The position numbers and the translations under genes are program-made. This document shows positions 24,900 to 33,028 of a stretch of DNA of 34,542 bases, piece by piece. The notes beneath the pieces were generated by a model, which was not told the DNA's origin, made no database searches, and saw only the letters and a list, made by a program, of their open reading frames with translations. The stretch is taken from positions 1 through 34,542 of the forward strand of contig JAEUVY010000032.1 of the NCBI GenBank assembly GCA_016786565.1, read 5' to 3'. Every line of letters starts with the position of its first letter. The stretch's first letter is position 1. Source of the DNA: Flavipsychrobacter sp. (lineage in GTDB: Bacteria > Bacteroidota > Bacteroidia > Chitinophagales > Chitinophagaceae).

Positions 24900-27371
24900 T
24901 TATTTTGATGGTGCTATGTTCCATTTATAGCGAAGTTGTTTGTGTTTCTGTTCGTCAGTATTGGGCAGGAAGACCAGGCGGTGGTAGCGTCCCTGCGCCC
25001 ATTCGTTGATGTAGTCGCCATAGTAGCGGCTGCCGGGATTGCCCGACTGCCCACCCGGATATATGCCCCATGCTTCGATCTCTTTGCCCATCTGCACCAC
25101 CATGCGCCACGATGGTCCGTAGCCGGGGCGCATCGCGTTTACGGTGTTTCCCCAGCCGCCCGTGGGCAACTGGTCGTAGCTGAAAGCAGGTATCTTGGTG
25201 AGGTGCGTAACCGAAGTATTCTTGGCTTTGTGCCATGCCATAGAGCCCTTCTTCTGCAGTTTGTTCATACTGTCCAGCGCGTCTTTAAAACTGTTCTGTG
25301 CCAGGCAGTTGCAGTAGGTAGCATAGCTGGTTGTGTCGCAGCCTGTGGCGCGCATCGGTATCTTTCTTTCCACCACCAGTTGCATGGTGCGCTCGGGTAG
25401 CGGGTAGGTGTTGAACGGAATGTTGCGGAAATACTGCGACCAGATGGCACGGTAATAGAAGTGCCACCATATCTGGAATACCGTGGGTGCTTCGCTGTCC
25501 TTGGAAAGATGATAGTCCCAGCCGGAGAGTAGTTTGATGTATGGATGTGTAGCGCCTATCTGTTGCAGCATGGTGGGCAGCACCGTTGCAGCCAGCACAC
25601 TATAGTCGTCGTTCTGAAGAGCGAACATATCGTTGATTGTAGCGCCGCGCATGCCCGCAAGTACCTGATTGATGCGCCACGCCCTTAGCTCGTTATAGTC
25701 GCCATTGTACCAGTAGGGGTAGGTGCTGTCGGTAACAAGTTGGTTGGCCGAGCTGAGGAAACCCTGTGCCGGATTGAGTGCATGCGGGTTCTCGGCCGTG
25801 GGTATGAATTGCTGCCACAGCGTGCTGCTGTCGCGGCCCTGCATCACAAAGCGCCCCTGGTCCTGCCATTTGTTCACAAAGAGGCCCTGCCCCCACAGTG
25901 CTATATTGCCCTTGCGGTCGGCATAGATGATGTTCTGTGCCGGGCACAGAAAGTGCTGAATGGCGCCGGTATATTCATTGTAGTCGCGGGCACGGTTCAG
26001 CAGGTAGATGGCGTTGAACTCGTTGGTTCGTTCGTGGCCCATCCACCGCACCGCCAGCGGCTTCATCAGCGAGCCCCGCTCAAAGTAATTGCGCTCATAC
26101 ATAAGCGGGCCGTGCAGCGAGTAGCGCACCGTGTCTGTAAAGTCGGGTTTGCCCTTGATGCCTATCTTCTCGTAGCGGAACGTGAACGGCACCTTGCGGC
26201 CATTGAACCAATACTGTGTTTTGTCGCCGGGCACTGGGCTTATCTCGTAATAGTCTTTTACGTCGCGGTAGTTGTTGGTGAGGCCCCAAGAAATATTGTC
26301 GTTAAAACCAATGATGACACCGGGTGCGCCGGGCAGCGAAGCCCCGTACACATTGATGCCGGGTGCCATCAACTGCACCTTGAACCACAGTGACGGCAGA
26401 TTGAGCGCCAGGTGCGGATCGTTGCAGAGAATGGGTGCGCCCGATGCTGTGCGGCTGCCGCTGAGTGCCCAGTTGTTGCTACCCTTGCCCTCTACACGCG
26501 GCGCTTCAAAATCAGCTTCGGTATATGCGGGGAACGCCAGGCTGTCGGGTGGGGCAGCGGGGCGCTGTAGCGATGGTGCAGCGAAGGCCGTGCCTGCCGG
26601 TATCACCGGTGTGGCACCGGGTATCTTGTCGGGGTAGTAGAATTCGAAAAGTTCTTTTGATAGGATACGGCGCAGCCACGAATGGGCTATGTCGTCCGTC
26701 TTGCCCGATAGGTCATCGGCCATATACTTGATGAGCAGCACACTCTTGAGCGGAGTCCATGGCTCGGGTCTGAAGCCCATCAGCTTGTATTCCAGCGGCG
26801 TTTCGGCGCGCGTCAGGCCAGCTATGTAGGCATTGATGCCTGCGGTATAGGCGGCCACCATGTCGCGCGTCTGCGGGTTGGCATTCACGGCTTCCAGCGA
26901 TCGTTCTGCGGCATAGACCATGCCCTTGCGGCGTTGGCGCCTGTCGAATACAAGCGACTTATCGCCCGCCACCTCAGATACCCGACCCGCGGCCGCACGC
27001 GTCTGCATGTCCATCTGCCACAGGCGGAACCATGCATGCACATAGCCCTGCAGGAAGTACAGATCGTGATCGTTGACGGCCTTTATGTGCGGCGTCAGTT
27101 GGTCATCGAACCACACCGAGGCCGGTGCCGAGAGGGCAGGGAGTTGGAAGCGGTCGTTAAAATCTTTGTTCACCGGTTCGGCATTGGCCCAGCAGCCCGA
27201 TATCGGATCGAGCAACGGCCCCAGTGCCGGGATATCGCCAATGGGTTTGCTCAGGAAATACACCATTGCCGTTGCCACCGTAAGCACAAAGTAGCCTGCC
27301 ACCATTTTGCCGGCCCTGATTCGTCTTTTGGGTTGTGTGCTGTTATTGACCATGGTTGCTGCTGAATGCAT
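24900..27371 (-). CDS. Penicillin acylase (penicillin amidase) family Ntn-hydrolase
   Basis: 823 residues from ATG 27371; the frame runs 7 codons further to a TTG and another ATG lies 6 codons inside. One N-terminal membrane anchor or signal (AGYFVLTVATAMVYFLS). The alpha chain carries LYFLQGYVHAWFRLWQMDMQTRAAAGRVSE. The Ntn nucleophile is the Ser in GKGSNNWALSGSRTASG (S298), where autocatalytic cleavage would create the beta chain; it is followed by CNDPHLALNLPSLWF and WGLTNN. Family members hydrolyse amide bonds of beta-lactams, N-acyl homoserine lactones or N-acyl amino acids; the substrate cannot be told from sequence. Likely periplasmic. It heads an operon with a membrane protein and a lipoprotein. 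Confidence 0.9.
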   Translation of the reverse strand: MHSAATMVNNSTQPKRRIRAGKMVAGYFVLTVATAMVYFLSKPIGDIPALGPLLDPISGCWANAEPVNKDFNDRFQLPALSAPASVWFDDQLTPHIKAVNDHDLYFLQGYVHAWFRLWQMDMQTRAAAGRVSEVAGDKSLVFDRRQRRKGMVYAAERSLEAVNANPQTRDMVAAYTAGINAYIAGLTRAETPLEYKLMGFRPEPWTPLKSVLLIKYMADDLSGKTDDIAHSWLRRILSKELFEFYYPDKIPGATPVIPAGTAFAAPSLQRPAAPPDSLAFPAYTEADFEAPRVEGKGSNNWALSGSRTASGAPILCNDPHLALNLPSLWFKVQLMAPGINVYGASLPGAPGVIIGFNDNISWGLTNNYRDVKDYYEISPVPGDKTQYWFNGRKVPFTFRYEKIGIKGKPDFTDTVRYSLHGPLMYERNYFERGSLMKPLAVRWMGHERTNEFNAIYLLNRARDYNEYTGAIQHFLCPAQNIIYADRKGNIALWGQGLFVNKWQDQGRFVMQGRDSSTLWQQFIPTAENPHALNPAQGFLSSANQLVTDSTYPYWYNGDYNELRAWRINQVLAGMRGATINDMFALQNDDYSVLAATVLPTMLQQIGATHPYIKLLSGWDYHLSKDSEAPTVFQIWWHFYYRAIWSQYFRNIPFNTYPLPERTMQLVVERKIPMRATGCDTTSYATYCNCLAQNSFKDALDSMNKLQKKGSMAWHKAKNTSVTHLTKIPAFSYDQLPTGGWGNTVNAMRPGYGPSWRMVVQMGKEIEAWGIYPGGQSGNPGSRYYGDYINEWAQGRYHRLVFLPNTDEQKHKQLRYKWNIAPSK

Positions 27372-27481
27372 GTTGAAGGTACGCAACAACAACTATTCGG
27401 GCAAGTGGATGTTGGGTGGGGGGCAGAATTCGGGCCCGAAATTTGGTTTTAAATTACGTAGGGGTAAGGCGGGAAAAAAGG

Positions 27482-27489
27482 TAAATTTG
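27482..27489 (+). promoter_or_regulatory. Promoter -7 box TAAATTTG for the Fic gene
   Basis: Exact TAnnTTTG, 7 bases before ATG 27497; no convincing -33 TTG. A leaderless or near-leaderless mRNA is predicted. Confidence 0.45.
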
Positions 27490-27496
27490 TGATGCA

Positions 27497-28273
27497 ATGA
27501 CCGAGCACTTAAAAATACTGACCCCTCAATACCTCGATGACTATTCAGGCAAACTGAGTATTGACTGGTCAGCTGTTTTTAATTCGCTGACGTCTAAAAA
27601 GGAGTATGCCACCGAAGACTTTGAATACTACATTCAGGCTTCCGCTACCTACTCATCAAACATTGAGGGGAATAGTATAGACATTGACACCTATCTTAAG
27701 AACAAAAAATTCAACGTCAGGTCCAAGCCCAAGGAAATGTCTGAGATCGATGATCTGATAGACGCTTACAACTTTGCCATAAAAACGGAACTTACCCTCA
27801 AGTCTTTTCTGGAAGCACATAAGATACTGAGCAAGACGATACTCAGTCTCAAGACACAAAGGGGTAAGCTAAGAAATCAGCAGGTAGGGATATTCAGTAA
27901 TGGCAAGGTAGAATACATGGCTGTTGAGCCTGAGCTGGTAAAGGAAGAGATTGCCAAGTTGTTTGCTGATATTGAGGTCTTGATCAGCCGCGATCTATCG
28001 CACCGCGAGATCTTTTACTATGCTTCTATGATCCACCTGATGTTCGAAAAGATACATCCCTTCATGGATGGCAATGGCAGGGCCGGAAGATTGTTGGAGA
28101 AGTGGTTTCTCTCTGAAAAGATAGGCGAAAATGCCTGGTCCATTCAAAGTGAGCAATATTATGCCAAGCATCGTGCTGAGTACTACGAGAAAATACACAT
28201 AGGCCTCAATTACTACACACTAAGAATGGAGAAGTGTGTGCCCTTCCTTTTGATGCTGCCGATGTCGTTGTAG
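27497..28273 (+). CDS. Fic-domain protein (probable AMP-transferase), class II
   Basis: 258 residues. The Fic motif HPFMDGNGRAGR is intact at H187-R198, with the catalytic His and the phosphate-binding loop; it is expected to transfer AMP (or another nucleotide) from NTP to a hydroxyl on a target protein. An inhibitory motif of the (S/T)xxxE(G/N) form is found N-terminal at S53-SNIEG (Glu E57), so the enzyme is of the self-inhibited class II kind and needs no separate antitoxin. The region between (residues 85-180) is the usual Fic helical core. No C-terminal winged helix is seen. The target is unknown. It is convergent with the nuclease-NACHT gene, with 45 bases between stops. Confidence 0.9.
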   Translation: MTEHLKILTPQYLDDYSGKLSIDWSAVFNSLTSKKEYATEDFEYYIQASATYSSNIEGNSIDIDTYLKNKKFNVRSKPKEMSEIDDLIDAYNFAIKTELTLKSFLEAHKILSKTILSLKTQRGKLRNQQVGIFSNGKVEYMAVEPELVKEEIAKLFADIEVLISRDLSHREIFYYASMIHLMFEKIHPFMDGNGRAGRLLEKWFLSEKIGENAWSIQSEQYYAKHRAEYYEKIHIGLNYYTLRMEKCVPFLLMLPMSL

Positions 28274-28318
28274 ATGTTATGGAGATGCAATGACCTTCGT
28301 TCGGGTTCTATGGCGCTT

Positions 28319-31300
28319 TCAACCTTGGGAAAATATAAGTTTAACATCGGCAACTACAAAAGCAGATTGGATTGAATCTCTAAACGCTTCAAGAATTCGC
28401 TCAATATGGAAAATTATGGCCTTTGAATTTGCGTGAGAAATAAACTCATCGTGTATATCGCTAAGAAACTGTTCTACCAACATTAAGTCAGCTTCACTTC
28501 TCTTCGCAAACGCATATAAGTTATTTAGTATAAAGTCTTTGACTGAATATTCAATGGAACGGAATGGTAAATCATCGTCTAAAATATGTTTTTTGATTTT
28601 GCCTAGTTCGTTGAGGGCAAACTTAGTCGGAATATTATCGAGAGAATATGAATGTTGAATTCTCTCAATGTTATTTGTACCGTTTACTATTTTATTGACA
28701 ATAAATGCATATCCCGACAAACTGCCAATCGAAGTCAACAAGCTAGCAAATTCAAATTTAGCCGCATCGACAATTGTATTGTCGTCTAAAAGTATCTCTA
28801 GGGAGTTGCGAATTTCATCTGGATAGTCGTTACTTAGAATTATAACTAAATCTTTGACAACATAATTATTTTCATTGTAGCGCTGCTTCAACGTATTAAA
28901 CAAACCTAATAATTCGTCTTTTGATCCACCAAGTTCATTGAAAATCTCCACGAGATGCGTTTGTTGATAATTGGGGAATCTATCAAAAATTTCTGGAGAA
29001 AGTATTAGGTTGACTACGTCGGAAATCTTCAAATATCTACAAAATTCCAAATGGCTACTGAGAACGCTATCACTTGAAATGCCAATCTTGATATTCGAAA
29101 CAATAGTCGAAACAAGCAGTTCTGCTTCCACATTTTCAATAAGCAATTTACTTAATATGTGAGCTTCGCTTTTATCAAAGATTGAACTTTTTAGGTGATT
29201 AAACCCATCGGTAATCACCCAAATTAATTTAACGAGATGTTCACCCTCGACGTTAAAGCGGTGTTTTTCATAAATGTCTTTTAGCAGTTTATGTGACTTT
29301 ACCCAAGTAGTCTTTTTGCCATCTTGTATATAAGAATTCGTAAAATTTTCAGAACGAATAACTCTAATAAAGTAGTTCTCGAGAATTGGCAGGAGAACAT
29401 TTTTTACCTCGTCAGAAGGAAAATTATATTTCAAAATCTGCTTGGCCTGATAGTATTTAAACCACTCTTCGTTTGAAGCATACTTTAGACATTGCTCGAT
29501 GGTTATTACATCCGTATTGAAATAGAGAAAGAAATTCGACAAAAAGACCGAATCTACTTTTCTGAGCTCTGTATTTTGAGAATACCCAACAAACGTATCT
29601 CCACGAGGTATTGAATCTTTGCCGTAAACTTGAAAAAAAACCTTAAGACCCGTCTTAAATGCTTCAGATGTTTGAATGACTCTTAAATCGTTTTCTTCTT
29701 TCTTCTTTTCCAATTCTGCATGTTCAGAAATCCTAGCCTCTTGGATTTCTCTAAATTGACTTTGAGTGACGGCGATTAGTTGGTCGTAATACTGAGAGGC
29801 TAGATCTTCACCAATCTTCCAATACGTAATCCAAAAATACCAATCTTCCAATGTCTGTTGACTAATTCGTCCTTCCTCATATTCGCTAAAAATATAGTCA
29901 AAGCACTCCGGTGTAATTATAAAGGCAAGTTGATTGAGATTGTGAACGGGAAATTTTTCTTTACAAAATCTAAAGAACAGCCAGCTAGTGTTAGTCATTT
30001 TTAAAAAACTCCGAAGCAAAAAATCTTTATTTTCATAGAGTCGTTGTAAGTAGTATTTCAGAATGGTTGAGGTTGGTAAAAAAATCAGAGGGTCCAACTC
30101 ATAACCTTTAACGGCCAGGTCCCGAAGTTCGGTCAGTACCTGATTTTTATCATCAGTTAAGTAAGAGTCACCATATACGAAGCTCCATTTTTTTACAGAA
30201 ATATGCATTAATAACAAATAAATATTTTTTGAGGTTGTTGCGCAAAGCAGAAACCTTTTTAAAGTATTTTGGGCACCATAATGAGAGTGTTTAATTTGAT
30301 GTTTTTCAAAAGTTTCAATTGCGTCTAACCCTATAGAATAAAAATTATCTACGATGTTTTTGGCAATCAACATTTCAAATAACGCATTCAAAAAATCAGT
30401 CTCTTTCAAGAGAATTTCTAATTCCGTGATTGCAGATACTTCCTTCAACGATATGAGGTCAAATTTAGAAAGTATGTTTACCATCAATCCCGCAAGTGGC
30501 CCATCGCTTGTATTTGATAGAACTTCAAACGCACTATCCTTAACAATTCGTTCATTTCCACTTAACCCCGCCAAATTGTATATGATCTTCCAACAAAGTA
30601 TTTTAATAATATGAGAATTTTCGTTTTCAGCGCTTGTTATCAAATATAGAATTGGCTCCTTGGAATCTTTTATAAAATTTGCGATAATTTCTACGCTACT
30701 AGGTCGAGGAAATGAATTAGACTTAATACATTTCGCTATTATCTGTTTGAGTACATTGAACCGAAGTGCCGCATCAAATTTTGACGCATCACAAAAGGTG
30801 AGCAGTTCAATGTTGTCATTTTCGATTAGTCTTAAGAACTTCTCCCTTCGTTCATCCTTTAAATCTAGGAGGGAAATAAACGAAGCGATGGTCTGAATCC
30901 ATTTCATACGAATTTTCCTATGTATGCTACCTACAGTAGTAACTTTTAAGATACTTTCGTAGGGCATGTCAATTAAGGCCATTGCTGCCAAATTCTCTTG
31001 AAAGAAAGTGATTTCAAATGTCCATTGAGAATTCGTTGTAGTCAAAAAGGAGCTATTTATCAATAGTCCTCTTTCTCTTTCGTCAAAAAGTTCGCCAACT
31101 TGATCGATGCTTAGTGCGTTAACACCCATCATTTGACAGGCTAAAGCTATCCGCTTAATACAAGAGATGTAATTGCTTTTTTCTTCCTCTAGGGTACTCC
31201 CGCCCACTAGTCTTCTTTTACTAGCTGGTTTGAATGATTCGCCAATTAAGAAATCCAAAATTTCGATTTTGCTTTTCGGCAAAACTTGAGCGTTTGTAGA

Positions 31301-32455
31301 ATTCATGTACACATCTACAAGCCTCACAAGGTAAAATGGGTGATAAATCAACTCATTCAATTTATTCTGAGCTATGTATCCCTTAAATTGGTTTTTTCGT
31401 CGCCCCAATTTATTGATGTAGTCGTCAATTTGCTCGTCGGTGATTGGGCAGACCTCGTAAAAATCAAATGCCGTTGCACTCTCATAGATTCGGTAATGAG
31501 TACAAAAAAGTCTCCTACATGAGAAGATCAAATTGATTGCTGGATACGAATTGGTGAACTCGATAATTAACTTGCAATAATCTTCAAATTTATCGCGGGC
31601 AACTTCATCTAATCCATCGAGTATTATTACCAATTCTCTTGTCGGATAATGTTTCCAGTAGCTGTAAGATTCGTCAAGGATATCGCTTATAGGCTTTAAG
31701 GTATGCGCCTTAATTCTAACGAATAAAGGTATGTAGCCATCGTTCTCTGAAAGGACCCCTGCCAACTGCTCAAGAATGGTCGATTTTCCCTGATAGGCAT
31801 CTGCTATTAAACAGATTCTCCTAGTAGTAACATAGTCAGTAAGAAAAATATTATTAATGTCGACCTTACTTACTTTGTCAAAGTAAAATCTAAATTGGTC
31901 TGAGTTCTCAATATCATCTACTTTGACTATTTTACGATTTATAAAGTCTTTGACCTGCTGATATTTAATTATTGTGTGTCTATTTTTGGAATAACAGTGG
32001 TCATTAGCAACGGTTACACCGAAGTAGTGTAACACTAAGCCATAGTGCTCTTTTAATTTATCCTCCAAATTCTTAACATCCCATAATTTCAATTCAATTG
32101 AATATTCGTTAAATCTCAACACCTGAGTGTCATAATAGTCTCGTAAAAGTTTGATTTGCGAGTCTGAGGTGGTAGCAATTATAAATTTATTTGTTGTGGA
32201 AAGAAACTTACCGTCTTCAAAATCTGTAATCCACTTCTTTAAAAGTGGAAGATCCATTTCCTTATAGAATTTACATTGAATACACGCGTACTTACCCGAA
32301 ATAGCATCAAACCCATAAATGTCGATTCCTTCTTGCTTGTACCCGTTCTTTAAATACAAATCCCAGTCTATGTGAGTTATCGAATGTTTAGCAAGTCCTC
32401 TAACTAGTTCTTCAAAAGTTTTGTCATCCAATATATGCCATGGTAATTTTCCCAT
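28319..32455 (-). CDS. Nuclease-NACHT STAND protein, probable anti-phage defence (Avs/bNACHT-like)
   Basis: 1378 residues from ATG 32455, which begins the nuclease domain; a GTG at 32530 would add 25 residues but lies upstream of the predicted promoter. Residues 1-125: Mrr-like PD-(D/E)XK nuclease with E16, D45 (EGIDIYG) and Q60-x-K62 (IQCK). Residues about 205-480: NACHT NTPase, with Walker A ADAYQGKST (218-226, K224), Walker B VIILDGLDE (D280, D283, E284), a FSCRR sensor-like segment and LIYHPFYLVRL. The remaining 900 residues are leucine-rich and helical, as in target-sensing repeat arrays. Known Avs proteins detect a phage protein, assemble and cut DNA; that role is inferred here. It is visibly A+T rich against its neighbours, which suggests transfer. 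No accessory gene is co-directional. Confidence 0.9.
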   Translation of the reverse strand: MGKLPWHILDDKTFEELVRGLAKHSITHIDWDLYLKNGYKQEGIDIYGFDAISGKYACIQCKFYKEMDLPLLKKWITDFEDGKFLSTTNKFIIATTSDSQIKLLRDYYDTQVLRFNEYSIELKLWDVKNLEDKLKEHYGLVLHYFGVTVANDHCYSKNRHTIIKYQQVKDFINRKIVKVDDIENSDQFRFYFDKVSKVDINNIFLTDYVTTRRICLIADAYQGKSTILEQLAGVLSENDGYIPLFVRIKAHTLKPISDILDESYSYWKHYPTRELVIILDGLDEVARDKFEDYCKLIIEFTNSYPAINLIFSCRRLFCTHYRIYESATAFDFYEVCPITDEQIDDYINKLGRRKNQFKGYIAQNKLNELIYHPFYLVRLVDVYMNSTNAQVLPKSKIEILDFLIGESFKPASKRRLVGGSTLEEEKSNYISCIKRIALACQMMGVNALSIDQVGELFDERERGLLINSSFLTTTNSQWTFEITFFQENLAAMALIDMPYESILKVTTVGSIHRKIRMKWIQTIASFISLLDLKDERREKFLRLIENDNIELLTFCDASKFDAALRFNVLKQIIAKCIKSNSFPRPSSVEIIANFIKDSKEPILYLITSAENENSHIIKILCWKIIYNLAGLSGNERIVKDSAFEVLSNTSDGPLAGLMVNILSKFDLISLKEVSAITELEILLKETDFLNALFEMLIAKNIVDNFYSIGLDAIETFEKHQIKHSHYGAQNTLKRFLLCATTSKNIYLLLMHISVKKWSFVYGDSYLTDDKNQVLTELRDLAVKGYELDPLIFLPTSTILKYYLQRLYENKDFLLRSFLKMTNTSWLFFRFCKEKFPVHNLNQLAFIITPECFDYIFSEYEEGRISQQTLEDWYFWITYWKIGEDLASQYYDQLIAVTQSQFREIQEARISEHAELEKKKEENDLRVIQTSEAFKTGLKVFFQVYGKDSIPRGDTFVGYSQNTELRKVDSVFLSNFFLYFNTDVITIEQCLKYASNEEWFKYYQAKQILKYNFPSDEVKNVLLPILENYFIRVIRSENFTNSYIQDGKKTTWVKSHKLLKDIYEKHRFNVEGEHLVKLIWVITDGFNHLKSSIFDKSEAHILSKLLIENVEAELLVSTIVSNIKIGISSDSVLSSHLEFCRYLKISDVVNLILSPEIFDRFPNYQQTHLVEIFNELGGSKDELLGLFNTLKQRYNENNYVVKDLVIILSNDYPDEIRNSLEILLDDNTIVDAAKFEFASLLTSIGSLSGYAFIVNKIVNGTNNIERIQHSYSLDNIPTKFALNELGKIKKHILDDDLPFRSIEYSVKDFILNNLYAFAKRSEADLMLVEQFLSDIHDEFISHANSKAIIFHIERILEAFRDSIQSAFVVADVKLIFSQG

Positions 32456-32485
32456 ATCTGGTATTTTTCTATTTCTGCATTTGCC

Positions 32486-32515
32486 GAAAATTAACGCATG
32501 GAATTTGATTGACAA
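32486..32515 (-). promoter_or_regulatory. Promoter of the nuclease-NACHT gene (-33 TTG, N19, -7 TAATTTTC)
   Basis: On the minus strand TTG (32513-32515), exactly 19 bases, then TAATTTTC (32486-32493; one mismatch to TAnnTTTG). It predicts a start near 32479 and a leader of about 24 bases to ATG 32455. Confidence 0.6.
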
Positions 32516-32527
32516 GTGAAACTTGTC
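32511..32527. promoter_or_regulatory. Inverted repeat over the -33 element, possible operator
   Basis: GACAAGT and ACTTGTC form a perfect 7-bp dyad with a 3-base centre. One arm contains the -33 TTG of the nuclease-NACHT promoter, so a bound protein would block transcription. Which protein might bind is unknown. Confidence 0.5.
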
Positions 32528-32530
32528 CAC

Positions 32531-33028
32531 AAAGTGTGTCTTTCTATGCTTTTATTTCTGGAAGTTTTATTATTATAATGTTAGTTCAGCTCATGTAAAA
32601 GTGAGTAAAAACAACGGAAGATTCCCGATTTAATCGAGAAAATGAAAAGCACTTACGCCATCTGTTCTTGCGTATCGCTTCTTTCTGAATCATGCAAGGT
32701 CTCGCTTCCCTGTCCCAACAACTTTCTATGACACTACAGAAATCGCACTATCATAGATTTTTCTTTTGCCCTGCAATGTAGGTGTTTGTAACTTGAATTG
32801 TAGTTGAAGAAAATGGGGCAGACAGGCACGTATATCGGTTTTTATTCACTTCTCAGATGGGAACCAGATGAGAAGTAAGTGGGAAGAAGTGCGCAGGTTT
32901 TGAGAAGCAGTGGGAAGCAGATTGCGCAGCTACTTCCCAACTTTTTATTGAGTATCAATTACTTAGTGAAAAGTGAGAAGAAAATAAAAAATGCGCAGAA
33001 AAACAGAGAAGCCGCGTAGCAGATGCAA
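32531..33028. repeat. Repeat-rich intergenic region, no gene seen
   Basis: About 500 bases with no supported gene or tRNA. The right half holds an inverted repeat (ACTTCTCA 32848-32855, TGAGAAGT 32869-32876), then two imperfect direct copies of about 26 bases (32871-32896 and 32903-32929), each with GTGGGAAG and ending TGCGCAG, and a third weaker copy (32971-32998). GGGAAG/CTTCCC around 32912-32938 can also pair. A short dyad CGATT-T-AATCG lies near 32630. Origin unknown; it could be a structured RNA or an insertion scar. Confidence 0.5.

Noticed and set aside
27497..32455. Fic and nuclease-NACHT as a toxin-antitoxin operon
   Set aside because: The genes are convergent with separate promoters, and Fic carries its own inhibitory motif.
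32456..32530. Extended N-terminus of the nuclease-NACHT protein from GTG 32530
   Set aside because: The extra 25 residues precede the nuclease fold and would be encoded across the predicted -7 box and operator; ATG 32455 fits better.
32531..33028. tRNA-type attachment site or tRNA gene at the edge of the accessory segment
   Set aside because: No cloverleaf arms or TTCGA-type T-loop could be made out on either strand, and no integrase gene is present.
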